From: Sunxiuqinia sp965372405
Lineage (GTDB): Bacteria > Bacteroidota > Bacteroidia > Bacteroidales > Prolixibacteraceae
NCBI GenBank assembly: GCA_965372405.1
Contig: CBDVCE010000019.1
Location: 1-64,000 of the forward strand
DNA: 64,000 bases
Direction of reading: 5' to 3'
The translations under genes were made by a program, and so were the position numbers. Numbering within the stretch: the first letter of the stretch is position 1; each line of letters starts with the position of its first letter. The notes beneath the pieces were generated by a model. It made no database searches, was not told the DNA's origin, and saw only the letters and a list, made by a program, of their open reading frames with translations. Of this stretch, positions 27,485 through 37,800 are shown one piece after another.

Positions 27485-29689
27485 CTACTGACCATTGATT
27501 CCAGTTCCAGTCGTAGTCATAACTCCAATCTTTTCAAATGGGATATCCTTAAAGTCTGGTATTTCCGAAAATGCTTTAGCATTGTTTTTCAATTTAAAGT
27601 TCATTTCCTCTTCATTAACAAACCCCGGATTCTCATCGGTTATCCAGTTGTCATCTAAAAAAGGCAACCAATCTTCGTTATACCTTACGGGTGTCTTTAC
27701 CTTATAGAAAATATTTTTTGAAACCGGGTTCCGTTTTGGGAGGGCGGGTTCATCTTCCCAATATTTTGCTAAATGAGGATATTTTGTGCTGTAAGGTGGT
27801 TTATTGTAATTAACCATTTTTAATCGTTGATCGTATATTCCGCCTTCTTCAATAATATTTTTAGACCAGTTTTGATTCCGGTTATCCACATGAATTCCCA
27901 GTTCAGCATCGATAAAAATATTATTGGTATAAGGATTATCATGCCCTCCACCAATGAGAACGGGTATTTTACCGGGTTTGTAAAAAATGTTTCCGTAAAC
28001 TTCCATTCCGCATGCCCCATCATCGTGATACACGGCCGATGTTGCGTGTATTGTATTCAAATGATGGAAGAAATTATAACGAACCACATGCCCTCTTTCC
28101 GATGGGTCACGACCATAATACAAGGCTCCCTGATCATGTACTTCCTGACACACATGATGTATTTCGTTGTACTCAAACAAGTGATCGTTGCCACGCATTA
28201 AAATAGCCATGCTAGGTGCGTTGTAGATTTCACAATTGGATATCCGGTTACCAACACCACTGATGTCGATACCTGCCCGGTACGATTTCTCAATACGGTT
28301 AAAATCATGAATTGTGCAGTTCTCTACATAGTTATTACCGGGTTCCAAAGTCAGGCGATCCCCTCCACTTAAATGAACTCCTCCTGCACCGGTATTGTAA
28401 ATTGTACAGTTTACCACTCCATTGTTATTTCCTGCCTCGCGGTCAAATACAGGATCCTCGTAGATGTGCTGGAGATAACTCCCTATCTTTTCAGATGCAG
28501 GCTCCCCGATTCCTTCATGAGTTAGATCTTTAAATGGGGCTATCCCCCTGCCCATGCAAACACCTATAATTCCAAGGTTATTGAAAGTACAGTTAGTGAT
28601 GAGATTATTTTGGGTGCGTTCCATGTAAATTCCCATCCCCCGGGAACATTCAAAAGTGATTCCATCAAAGTGGATATTGGAAGCTCCCTTTAAACTGATC
28701 AATGGCTTTTCCAATACTGAAATTTCCAGTGTCTGGATTTGCTCTGATGGATATAAATATAGCTTACCGTTCTTTCGGTCTATGTAGAACTCTCCTGGCT
28801 CATCAACTTCTTCCAGTACATTATAAACAAACCAGCGGTTAAATGGCAGACCGGTTCCAAAACCATACAGAGATGGTTGTTTGGTTTTGAATATTTTTAA
28901 GGTGGTATCAATCTCTGCCAGTTCAACTGCATCTTCTGCCCAGCCTCTTTTAAAGTATCCGGAAATCCAGATGTCATCATGAGATTTCCAACTTAAGGGG
29001 CGATCAGTATTGAAGGTAAAAGCACCTCCGCGATTGCTAAAGTCTCCATCACGAGGAACTGATCCACTATCAATAATTTCACCCATATTAATCGTTGAGT
29101 CATTTGGCCAGCGTGCCAGTGAATAGGGTTCACCATTTACAAATAACTCGGCCCATGACGGCCCAAAGGATCTTGCAAAACCCACAGGTCGCAGTTGTCC
29201 GTAATCATTTACACCAAGATCTTTGAGATCAATTTCAATAATTTTATTCCTTACAGTGCTGTTGAATCTTGAAAGAATAGCTGTGTCTTTTACCTTATAT
29301 GAATTTTCAGATGGGATATTAATTCCTCCATGAATAATTACTTTTTCGTTCTCATATGCAGAATAAGTGACTGGGAATCCTTCGCTTCCAGAGTCTTCCC
29401 CTGTCAGTTCAAAAGAATTGCTTCTATAGTAAATCCCTTCACGTAAGTTTACCTGAAATCTTTTTGCTGTATTTCCCTCTTTTTTAAGTTCTCTTATTTC
29501 GTCTCTTGCACGCTCCAGTGATACAAATGGATTTTCAATTGATCCATCACCAGACTTGTCATTACCACTGTTTGCAACAAAAAATACGGTTGTTGATTGC
29601 ATACATGAACATATCGAAAGTACAAGTACAATCAGTAACATTATACCAATTGACTTTTGAGCATTTAATATTCTACACCTTTTCCCCAT
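27485..29689 (-). CDS. Right-handed parallel beta-helix lipoprotein, GH141-like
   Basis: A 734-aa lipoprotein (hydrophobic stretch then SICSCMQS) starting at the ATG at 29689; the TTG at 29704 is less likely. After the signal comes a typical beta-helix entry (FFVANSGNDKSGDGSIENPF), then a jelly-roll-like part and stacked helix rungs (GASNIHFDGITFECSRG, TQNNLITNCTFNNLG, GNRISNCEIYNA, NDHLFEYNEIHHV). Proteins with this layout include polysaccharide lyases and GH141 (alpha-L-fucosidase or xylanase). A fucosidase role would suit the GH29 pair at the right end, but I cannot name catalytic residues. It stands alone. Confidence 0.75.
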   Translation of the reverse strand: MGKRCRILNAQKSIGIMLLIVLVLSICSCMQSTTVFFVANSGNDKSGDGSIENPFVSLERARDEIRELKKEGNTAKRFQVNLREGIYYRSNSFELTGEDSGSEGFPVTYSAYENEKVIIHGGINIPSENSYKVKDTAILSRFNSTVRNKIIEIDLKDLGVNDYGQLRPVGFARSFGPSWAELFVNGEPYSLARWPNDSTINMGEIIDSGSVPRDGDFSNRGGAFTFNTDRPLSWKSHDDIWISGYFKRGWAEDAVELAEIDTTLKIFKTKQPSLYGFGTGLPFNRWFVYNVLEEVDEPGEFYIDRKNGKLYLYPSEQIQTLEISVLEKPLISLKGASNIHFDGITFECSRGMGIYMERTQNNLITNCTFNNLGIIGVCMGRGIAPFKDLTHEGIGEPASEKIGSYLQHIYEDPVFDREAGNNNGVVNCTIYNTGAGGVHLSGGDRLTLEPGNNYVENCTIHDFNRIEKSYRAGIDISGVGNRISNCEIYNAPSMAILMRGNDHLFEYNEIHHVCQEVHDQGALYYGRDPSERGHVVRYNFFHHLNTIHATSAVYHDDGACGMEVYGNIFYKPGKIPVLIGGGHDNPYTNNIFIDAELGIHVDNRNQNWSKNIIEEGGIYDQRLKMVNYNKPPYSTKYPHLAKYWEDEPALPKRNPVSKNIFYKVKTPVRYNEDWLPFLDDNWITDENPGFVNEEEMNFKLKNNAKAFSEIPDFKDIPFEKIGVMTTTGTGINGQ

Positions 29690-29953
29690 AATGCAAACTC
29701 CCAAAACTTGATTACTAACAACCCCTATAAATTCTGGTTATATTGAATTCTTAAAATTAGAGAATAATGAAGATAGCATACAGTACTTACTTTACCTATA
29801 CTGATATTATTTTAACATGTTTTATATTCCTGCGAATACAATTGTTCGAATTGATATTGCAGTTTTTGTTTGATATAGATAAAATTAAGTCAAACCTTCA
29901 ACAATCCTTTTATAATAAAGCCACATATCAAGCTGTCTGGTTAAAACTTTAAC

Positions 29954-30051
29954 TTTTGGGCTAAAGCACCTTTCATTTTTGAGTTTCATTAACACCGGCA
30001 TTAATGCCGGTGTTAGTAACCGTATCAGGAAGTGTGGGCTTTATCCCAAAA
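29954..30051. repeat. REP-like palindromic element
   Basis: A perfect 26-bp palindrome at 29990-30015 (centre GCATTAATGC, arms AACACCG) lies inside outer arms 29954-29967 (TTTTGGGCTAAAGC) and 30038-30051 (GCTTTATCCCAAAA), which pair over 14 bp with one mismatch. The whole 98-bp unit folds on itself on both strands. The GGGCTAAAGC plus CCGGC-palindrome design resembles REP elements mobilised by REP-associated tyrosine transposases in Bacteroidota. No transposase gene is adjacent. The flanking 29690-29953 and 30052-30286 show no gene. Confidence 0.65.
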
Positions 30052-30286
30052 TTCCATCTTATTATAGATCAATGCTGAATTTTAATTTAGAATCACTGCA
30101 GGCTAACAAGCCGATCTTTATAAAAACACGTTAAAACTATGATAATTACATAATTTTTTCTACTTTGCAGTGTAATGTTAAATAATTAGCATATTTCATT
30201 ACAAAGGAAGACCACCCTATTCAATACATTTTAGAATTAGAAGGGTCAAACAAAGAAAATTTAGTCAGGCATAAGAATTGTCTGCA

Positions 30287-30300
30287 AACGATGCATCGTT
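30287..30300. repeat. 14-bp perfect palindrome
   Basis: AACGATGCATCGTT, five bp before the first box of the 21-bp array. It could be a protein-binding site or the boundary of the array. Confidence 0.5.
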
Positions 30301-30304
30301 AAAA

Positions 30305-30589
30305 AGCGAAGATTGATAAAAAGTAGCGAATGGCAAGCATCCTTTAGCGGTCTTTGAAATTTTAGAAGCGGATTATAAGCGAGTTTAAGCGGCCTATTAA
30401 AAGCCTATAGCGGACGTTGAGCACCACTAATCGGACACTGCGCAGCTGCTAGCGGGCATCCCGCAGATTAAAGCGGGCATTCGTCAGCTTCGGAAAATCT
30501 CCGCTTAAGTTCGGAAAACATCCGCTTAGACTTTCACGAACACCGCTATGTGTTGCTCAATACCCGCTATATGTTGCTGAATATCCGCT
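30305..30589. repeat. 21-bp-period array of AGCGG boxes with an orientation switch
   Basis: AGCGG (or one-mismatch AGCGA/ATCGG) starts at 30305, 30325, 30346, 30367, 30388, 30409, 30430, 30451 and 30472. The last eight are exactly 21 bp apart. Then the reverse complement CCGCT starts at 30501, 30522, 30543, 30564 and 30585, again exactly 21 bp apart. The 16 bp between boxes vary, though several carry RYATT right after the box and GCAAC/GCAG further on. 21 bp is two helical turns, so all boxes face the same side of the DNA. No open frame explains it; it lies 145 bp before the 231-aa gene. Confidence 0.85.
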
Positions 30590-30632
30590 TTACATAAATG
30601 CAGTAAAACCAATAATCATTGAACCTGTACAC

Positions 30633-30713
30633 AACCACCCCGTGGTTTAAGTACCTACTCCCACCCTGTTTAATACCAGGAACTACATCGTCCAGTATGG
30701 ACTCTCTTTTTTT
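30633..30713 (+). terminator. Two small hairpins and a U-tract before the 231-aa gene
   Basis: AACCAC-CCC-GTGGTT (30633-30647) and GTCCA-GTA-TGGAC (30690-30702) followed by TCTCTTTTTTT to 30713. The second could work as a weak terminator or attenuator only 21 bp before the start codon, ending transcripts that come from the array. Confidence 0.4.
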
Positions 30714-30733
30714 AAAAATTTAAATTAACACGT

Positions 30734-31429
30734 ATGTCAAAAAACGACAGAATTTACAATGTCGCAGATGCTGACTTAATTGAAAATGCAGAAGTGGTGA
30801 AAGAAACGCTTCCAGATGACCTAAGCGATTTCTCCGGTTTTGATTTGAACTTTGCTGCAGATTACCCGCTGGTAATTGCAAACTCTTTAACCCAGTTTTA
30901 TGATCTAAAGCCAGACATGGTAATCGTTAATGAACAAGCTGAACTAACCCAAACTGTAATTGATTCTATGGGTGCTTGCAACAAGGCTTTTAAAACGGTA
31001 TTGTTCTTTGCCAACAAGGCTTTTGGAAACAATCCTGCTGTTATGAAGCAGTTTGGTTCTAAAGGAATAGAAAAGGCCCGTAGAAGCCAGGCCAATTTAA
31101 CCTTGTTTATGGATACTCTGGCAGAAACAGCTGTCAGCTATAAAACCCAGTTAGTTGCAGAAGGTTGTAGTGAAGAATTTATTGATGGATTGGCAATACT
31201 GGCAACAAATCTTAAGACAGCCAATATTTCACAGGAGAAGTTTAAAAAGGAACGTGGACTAATTACACAGGAACGGGTAAGAAGCCTGAATGACATCTAC
31301 AAACTACTGAAACCTGTGCATGAAATTGCCCAGATTATTTACAGCGATGATCCGGCAAGGCTAGATAAGTACAGTTTGCCAACACCGAAATCTTCGAATA
31401 ATAATGTGAATGATTTAGTGCACTCGTAG
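30734..31429 (+). CDS. Unrecognised 231-aa protein, cytoplasmic, helical
   Basis: Not recognised. It has no signal peptide and no membrane segment. The first 40 residues are acidic (DADLIENAEVVKETLPDD), the rest looks mainly helical (NEQAELTQTVIDSMGACNKA, RRSQANLTLFMDTLAETAVS, EERVRSLNDIYKLL-like ERVRSLNDIYKLLKPVHEIA) and it ends in a polar tail KSSNNNVNDLVHS. The 3' end is repeated at 32818-33042 with 136 identical bases, so it belongs to a family whose C-terminal part is strongly kept. It follows the 21-bp array and has its own terminator hairpin. Function unknown; a role linked to the array is only a suggestion. Confidence 0.7.
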   Translation: MSKNDRIYNVADADLIENAEVVKETLPDDLSDFSGFDLNFAADYPLVIANSLTQFYDLKPDMVIVNEQAELTQTVIDSMGACNKAFKTVLFFANKAFGNNPAVMKQFGSKGIEKARRSQANLTLFMDTLAETAVSYKTQLVAEGCSEEFIDGLAILATNLKTANISQEKFKKERGLITQERVRSLNDIYKLLKPVHEIAQIIYSDDPARLDKYSLPTPKSSNNNVNDLVHS

Positions 31430-31452
31430 AGAAGTACATCATCCAAACAAAA

Positions 31453-31489
31453 AGAGGTCGTCTTAAAACTAGTTTTTGGGACGGCCTCT
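31453..31489 (+). terminator. Terminator after the 231-aa gene
   Basis: AGAGGTCGTC (31453-31462) pairs with GACGGCCTCT (31480-31489) over ten bp with one G-U pair. The loop is A/T-rich and contains TTTTT. It lies 23 bp after the stop. Confidence 0.6.
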
Positions 31490-31600
31490 AACTGAATAGC
31501 TCTCAAACATCCCTGACTTTGACACATGATAGAAGCGATACATACTTGACTTTCTTACATATATTGTGTATTTCTACCCTTACTTTATTACAAACCAATT

Positions 31601-32758
31601 GTGGAATCACTTTTACTTTCAAGAAATATATCTGTTTCTTCAATCAGTAAGACCTTATTGTTTATCGATGAAATACAGGAAATACAGGAATCACCCAAAG
31701 CAATCCAGATGCTGCGTTACTTTTATGAAGAATATCCTGACTTAAATGTAATAGCGGCAGGATCACTTTTGGAGTTTGCTATGAGAAAGGTAAAAAGTTT
31801 TCCGGTTGGAAGAATTGAATATATGTACATGCACCCTCTAAATTTTCAAGAATACCTGGGAGCTATTAACCATCAGACAGCACTGGAACAACTAACCAAA
31901 GTACCCCTTGAATCCTTTGCACATAAGGTATTACTTAAGCTATTCAATCAATATGCAATTGTGGGAGGCATGCCGGAGGTCATAAATAATTTTATTGAAA
32001 AAGACAGTTTAACAGAACTTCCCGGAATTTATGAAAGTATTTGGGGCACTTACAAAAATGATGTTGAAAAATACGCGTCAAATGAGACAGAACGTAAAGT
32101 TATAAAACACGTTATGTCTACTGCACACTTGTATGTTGACCAACGTATTAAATTTCAAAATTTTGGACAATCCAACTATAGATCAAGAGAAGTTGGAGAG
32201 GCTGTCAGGAATTTAGATGCTGCCAAAATCATTCAACTAATATACCCAACTACCGATGTTGAAATTCCCGTGAAACCAGATTTAAGAAAGTCACCCCGCC
32301 TGCAATTTCTGGATACAGGATTAATAAATTACGAGTTGGGAATACAGGCAGAAATGATGTCTTTTTCTGACTTAAATGATTTATACAAAGGAGCTATTAT
32401 ACCGCATTTAATTGCACAAGAGTTAATTTCACTAAATACCATAACTTATAAAAAACCACATTTTTGGATCCGGGAGAAAAAACAATCATCATCAGAAGTA
32501 GATTTGGTATTTGCATACAGAGAGAAAGTTATTCCAATTGAGATAAAATCGGGTAGTGTAGGCACCTTAAAATCATTGCATCAGTTTGTTGAGCGAAGCA
32601 ATCATCCATATGCAATTCGTATTTACGCCGGAGAATTTAACGTACTAAAAACCAAAACACCGGGAGGCAAACCTTACCTACTCATGAATATGCCCTATTA
32701 TCTTGGTACTAAAATACCTGAATATATTGAGTATTTTGTTTCAAATTATCAACTATAA
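31601..32758 (+). pseudogene. 5'-truncated AAA-type ATPase with DUF4143 domain
   Basis: 385 codons homologous to the ATP-binding DUF4143 proteins, but starting at the Walker B segment (TLLFIDEIQEIQESPKA, residue 20 onward). The Walker A P-loop (GxRQxGKT) that should be about 60-90 residues upstream is absent: the frame upstream is stopped at 31547 and the DNA there shows no P-loop. The remaining parts are complete: VIAAGSLLEFA, FPVGRIEYMYMHPL, the helical middle, LDTGLINYELG and the DUF4143 nuclease-like end (EVDLVFAYREKVIPIEIKSG). It can hardly work as an ATPase. The sequence sits between a gene and a second copy of that gene's 3' end, so it probably arrived by recombination. Confidence 0.8.
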
Positions 32759-32817
32759 TTAAGTACAATAGCCTGATTTATGCAATCACCTTTTTACTCT
32801 ATTTTGTTTGCTACCAA

Positions 32818-33042
32818 TTGTCGTTAAAAACAGCCAATATTGCCCATAAAAAGGACAAGAAGGAACGTGGACTAATTACACAGGAACGGGTAAGAAGCCT
32901 GAATGACATCTACAAACTACTGAAACCTGTGCATGAAATTGCCCAGATTATTTACAGCGATGATCCGGCAAGGCTAGATAAGTACAGTTTGCCAAAACCT
33001 AAATCATCAAATAATAATGTGAATGATTTGATACAGTCGTAG
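32818..33042 (+). pseudogene. Duplicate 3' fragment of the 231-aa gene
   Basis: 74 codons matching residues about 160-231 of the gene at 30734-31429. Bases 32860-32995 are identical to 31247-31382 (136 bp), while the flanks on either side differ at many bases, including the tail (KPKSSNNNVNDLIQS versus TPKSSNNNVNDLVHS). There is only a TTG at the start and no upstream part, so it is a remnant of a second family member and not an exact tandem copy. The identical core suggests recent gene conversion. Confidence 0.85.
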
Positions 33043-33055
33043 AATTGAAAATGAA

Positions 33056-33086
33056 ACAGGCAGTGATTAAAATCCTGCCTGTCTTT
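33056..33086. terminator. Terminator between the fragment and locus B susD
   Basis: ACAGGCAG (33056-33063) and CTGCCTGT (33075-33082) form a perfect eight-bp stem. On the plus strand CTTTCAT follows, on the minus strand TTCATTTT follows, so it may stop transcription from both sides. It lies 22 bp after the susD stop (minus). Confidence 0.65.
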
Positions 33087-33107
33087 CATATCTGATTAAT
33101 ACATATT

Positions 33108-34802
33108 CTATTGTAAGGGATCAAAAGTTCCATTATCCCATCCTTGTGTTTGTTCTAAATTGCTGTTTCTTTCCAAGTGTGTTTTTGGAATTGCAAAGAA
33201 ATAATAGCTATCCGGAATATTGATTGATTCCGAATCTGTTTCAACCACCTCAACTGTAAAGCGGTTATAGACATCTGAATTCGTAATATCATCCTTCCCT
33301 GTTGGAGCAACTGCTCCATCATTCAAGTTCCACTTTAATCCATGACGCTTACCTAGTGTGTTAAGATGATCAAACTTACGAAGTCTACGAATTTCACTCC
33401 AACGCTTACCTTCCATTGCAAATTCAACAAAATTCTCATCGAAGTAAGCTTCTCTGATTTCCTCTTTTGAACTGGCTGTAACTCCATATTTATTATCTGC
33501 TCCAGCTTCAATATTAGCACGAGATCTAATTTGAGAAAGTATATCCAATGCCTCAGCAGAATTTCCAAGCTCATTTGCTGCTTCTCCCATATTCATTAAT
33601 ATTTCAGCATAACGAATTTCAACCCAATCCACAGCAGCATCGTAAACAGTAGATGCTGTTATATCAAGATCTTGCCCCTTTTGAGTATAGAAACTTGTTG
33701 CCGAAGGGTGAGATTTCTCAGTACTTCCATCAGCAGTCCAATAAGTCCACAGAAAAGTATTTAGTTCACGCATGTCAGACAAATTCATATCTGAACCGTT
33801 GTAGGCAATTGATGCATAAAAGCGATCATCACGGTTTAGACTAATCGTATTATATCCACTAGAAGGATCATATTGACTACCATCTTTCATAGGAAATGAG
33901 TTTACCAATTCTAAAGTAGGTTGATCATATCCAGCCGCATCTTTTGAATAAATGATTGGTCTGCGACCACCAACAAAGAAGGTACCACCAGGATTATGGA
34001 AACGACGTACCATGATTACTTCTTTATTTAACTCATCATACCAGATATTTCCAAAATCTTCGAATAATCCTTTGCCATTAGCTTGAGCACGTGTTACAGC
34101 AGCCTTATTAGCATCGTATGCTGCTTGCCATCGGGCATTATCACCAGAAGTATTAAACAATGGACTTGCCCAGGTAAGCGCCACACGACCTTTAACCGAA
34201 AGTGCAGTAATTTTGTCAACACGACCTACATTAGCACCATCCCAAGTCTCAGGAAGTAATGCTGCTGCATCATCTAAATCTTTCAAAATCTGCGTAAAAC
34301 AATCTGACGATTTTGCACGAGATACATATATTCCTTCGTCATCTACTCCTTGGGGTTCAAGAATTAAAGGTACTCCTCCGTAGTTTTTCACCATCCCATA
34401 ATATAACCAGGCACGCCAAAATAACATTTGACCAACTAAAGGATTTTTCTCAGCATCAGTTAATGTTCCTGTATTAATATTCTCCAAAAAAATATTAATT
34501 GTTCTGATTCTATCATACGGCCAATTGTTGTAAGAATCAATTGTTGCAGTACCTCTAAGAAAATCATTCAATTGTGTATTCATTCTACCAGCCTCATCGG
34601 AACTCTCTCCAGCAGTAATTGGCCAACCAGGCATCACACCTCCATAGAAATTATTGACATATGCCTCAGCCAATTCCGGACTAGTATAAACATCATCTGG
34701 GTTTATAGCTTCTAGGTATTCTTTCTCTAGAACCTCATTGCAGGATACAAACATTAATGCAAAAAGGCCTAATAGTATATATTTTGTATTTTTCATTTTC
34801 AT
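33108..34802 (-). CDS. RagB/SusD-family nutrient uptake lipoprotein (locus B)
   Basis: A 564-aa lipoprotein (LFALMFVSCNEV, Cys21) of the classical RagB/SusD type, with an N-terminal SusD-like part (YTSPELAEAYVNNFYGG, MLFWRAWLYYGMVKNYGGVPLI) and a C-terminal domain (NMGEAANELGNSAEALDIL, ERKRWSEIRR-like EGKRWSEIRRLRKFDHL). It pairs with the SusC encoded 12 bp upstream. It differs in type from the three other SusD proteins here, which are SusD-like_2. The glycan bound is unknown. Confidence 0.94.
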   Translation of the reverse strand: MKMKNTKYILLGLFALMFVSCNEVLEKEYLEAINPDDVYTSPELAEAYVNNFYGGVMPGWPITAGESSDEAGRMNTQLNDFLRGTATIDSYNNWPYDRIRTINIFLENINTGTLTDAEKNPLVGQMLFWRAWLYYGMVKNYGGVPLILEPQGVDDEGIYVSRAKSSDCFTQILKDLDDAAALLPETWDGANVGRVDKITALSVKGRVALTWASPLFNTSGDNARWQAAYDANKAAVTRAQANGKGLFEDFGNIWYDELNKEVIMVRRFHNPGGTFFVGGRRPIIYSKDAAGYDQPTLELVNSFPMKDGSQYDPSSGYNTISLNRDDRFYASIAYNGSDMNLSDMRELNTFLWTYWTADGSTEKSHPSATSFYTQKGQDLDITASTVYDAAVDWVEIRYAEILMNMGEAANELGNSAEALDILSQIRSRANIEAGADNKYGVTASSKEEIREAYFDENFVEFAMEGKRWSEIRRLRKFDHLNTLGKRHGLKWNLNDGAVAPTGKDDITNSDVYNRFTVEVVETDSESINIPDSYYFFAIPKTHLERNSNLEQTQGWDNGTFDPLQ

Positions 34803-34814
34803 ACAATTTTGGGA

Positions 34815-37800
34815 TTACAATGTTACGTTTACACCAAAAGTAAACTTCTTCATATTTGGATAAAATTCAGCATTTGGCAATTCAGGATCATACCATCCTT
34901 CTTTCGTGAACTTACTGATAACAAATAGATTCGTTGCATTGAAATAAAACTGAACTCGATCAATTCCTGCAAGTATTTTTGTAAAACTCTTTGGTATTGT
35001 ATACCCTAGGTTAATATTCTTTAATCTAAGATAGCTACCGTCTCTTAACCAGAATGTTGAATTTTTATAGCCCGAGTGTTGATGCCAATCCACAGCCTTC
35101 GGATAAGCTCCATCTGGATTATCAGCAGTCCAGGCATCACGCCAATGAGCAGCTGGGCGAATTCCTGGATATGATTCGCGACCACGTCCATTATACATTT
35201 TTTTATGACCAAATGCACTTTGGAAAAGTACATCGAAATTGAATCCTTTCCATTCGCCTCCTAAAAATAAACCAGCATTATAAGGTGCGATTGATCGTTT
35301 TGAAACAACCTGATTATCGTAATCATCAATCTTATTATCAGGAACTCCTTCTGGACCGCTTATATCATTATAATTAGGCATACCCAATTCAGGTGAAAAT
35401 CCAAAAATACGGTAACCTTCAGGTAAGGCATCCAAATCTTCCTGAGTACGGATAATATCGGTATACTCAACAGTATACATATAATCCATAGAACGACCAA
35501 TACGATCTTTGTAATCAGGTGTATTTTCAGCTTGATCAAATTTTATTACTTCATTTGTAGCATAAGCAAAATTCACTCCAGCATTATATTTAAAGTCACT
35601 ACCAATTTTATCATTGTATCTCAATTCCAGCTCAAATCCATTGGAATTTACTTCTGCATAGTTTTGGGATGGCATATTCGCACCAAAAGTTGAAGGCAAT
35701 GATTGAATTCTAGACCATAAAATATCTGACTGATTACGGAACCAGATTTCTGATGTTACATGTAATTTTTCATCCAAAAATGCAGCATCAACTCCTAAAT
35801 TCGTTGTTAGTGATTTCTCCCAAGTGATATTAGGATTAGGTATTCCATCATATCTAATACCTGCAGCTTGTCCAATGCTGTTATTATTTCCTAACAAATA
35901 AGATCCTGCAGCTGAATAAGTTTCCTGCCATTGATAAGGGCTTGTACTATCGTCACCAAGCAATCCAACTGATGCTCTTAATTTCAAATAATCAATAAAG
36001 TTTACATTTTCAGAAAAGAAAGATTCTTCAGAAACACGCCAAGCTGCCGAAATAGCGGGGAACCATCCCCAACGCTTACCAGGAGCGAAAATCATAGATC
36101 CATCTCGTCTTACAGAAGCACTTACCATGTACTTTTCCTTGAAGTTATAATCTAACCTTCCGATATAAGACAAACGACCATATTCAAACTCTGAGCCACC
36201 AGCTCTTGAATCCTCAGCATCTCCACTGGTTGCAAACCATTGGTCTTTCAGGATGATTGGAAAATCATAACGTGTTCCATAAAAATATGCTCCTTCATAT
36301 TCAGCTTGTTCATAAATTAGCAAAGCATTCACATGATGATCACCAAATGATTTATCATATGACAAATTGAAATTTAGCTGATAATTGTCGGATCTACTAT
36401 ATGTATTACTCAGTGATTCACGTCCTGGTGAAGATGATTCTGAAGTACTTAAGATTTCATTCGTCCAGATTCGACCCTTTTCACCTTCTTTTCTAAAATT
36501 ATTCAACGTGTGTTTACGCCAAAAAGATTTTTGAAAATTATTGCTAATTGTTTTAGAATATGTCATTCCGGCAGTTAATCCATCCAGTTCTGGTACTTTA
36601 TATTTTGCAGTAATGATGGCTTCCTGAGAATTCGTTTTGTATTTTCTATACCCCGATTTCTTAATATGCTCAATAGGATTACCTACCCAACCAACATTAG
36701 TAGCTTTCCCATCAACGTAAGGAGGTTGATCCCAGTTATAATAAAACAATTTCGAAAATACATCTGGTAGACCATCATTCCCGTAGTCATACTGGAAATT
36801 ATATTTTCGTCTATCCGTATTTATATTAGCCAACTGCAAACCAATATTCAAATCGCGACTTACATCAACATCTACTTTTGCTCTTAAGTTAGTACGTTTA
36901 TAATTTAGTTCATCAACAATCCCTTTTTGATCGTATAAAGCACCACTGATAAAGTATCTTACTTTTTGAGTACCACCACTCACGTTCATCGCATAACGTT
37001 GATCATGAGGATTTTCTTTGGCTTCATCAAACCAGTTCCAGCCTTTTCCGCCATTTTGAGTTCCTAACCAATCAAGTTCTGCCTCAGTCCAATATGCCCA
37101 ATGGTTTGTATTATTTCCTATTACATTATTTAGAAATCGATTAATTTCTACGGCATTATCCATATACTCAGACAATACACTTGCCTCTTCTACACTATAT
37201 GAAGAGTTGAACGAAATGGTAGGCTCACCTGTTTTTCCTTTTTTAGTTAAAACAACGATGGCTCCATTTGCTGAACGTGAACCATATACGGCGGCGGCGG
37301 CAGCATCTTTTAATATTGATATTTCTTCTATTTCGATTGGATCTAGAAGATCAAAAGCTGTTTTGTCTCTAACAATTCCATCAATCACATAGATAGGAGA
37401 AGAATTATTAAAACTTGAACTTGCACGAATGATAATATCAGCAGATACACCAGGAGTACCAGTCCTTGTAGTAACATTTAAACCAGCCATACGCCCGTAA
37501 AGCATTGAAGAAACATTCGATGCTGGAATTTTTTCCAATTCTTCAGCCTTTACATTACTTACAGCACCTGTTAAAGTGGCTTTCTTTTGCACGCCATAAC
37601 CAATCGCTACAACTTCCTCAATACCAATTGCATCATCATTTAGTGAAACATCAATCTTAGATTGACCAGCAACTTCAACCTCTAAGGTTTCCATTCCGAC
37701 AAAAGAAAATACCAGTGTTGCATCGCCAGGCACATTTATCAGATTAAAATTTCCATCAAAATCGGTAATGGTTCCAGTTGTTGTTCCCTTTATAATAATG

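Noticed and set aside
29767..29952. 61-codon plus-strand frame upstream of the beta-helix gene
   Set aside because: Low-complexity AT-rich translation, no recognisable features, next to a REP-like element.
30305..30589. CRISPR array
   Set aside because: The repeated part is only five bases with partial extensions, units are 21 bp, orientation reverses, and no cas gene is in the window.
31601..32758. Intact DUF4143 ATPase
   Set aside because: No Walker A motif and an in-frame stop at 31547 upstream; only Walker B and later parts remain.
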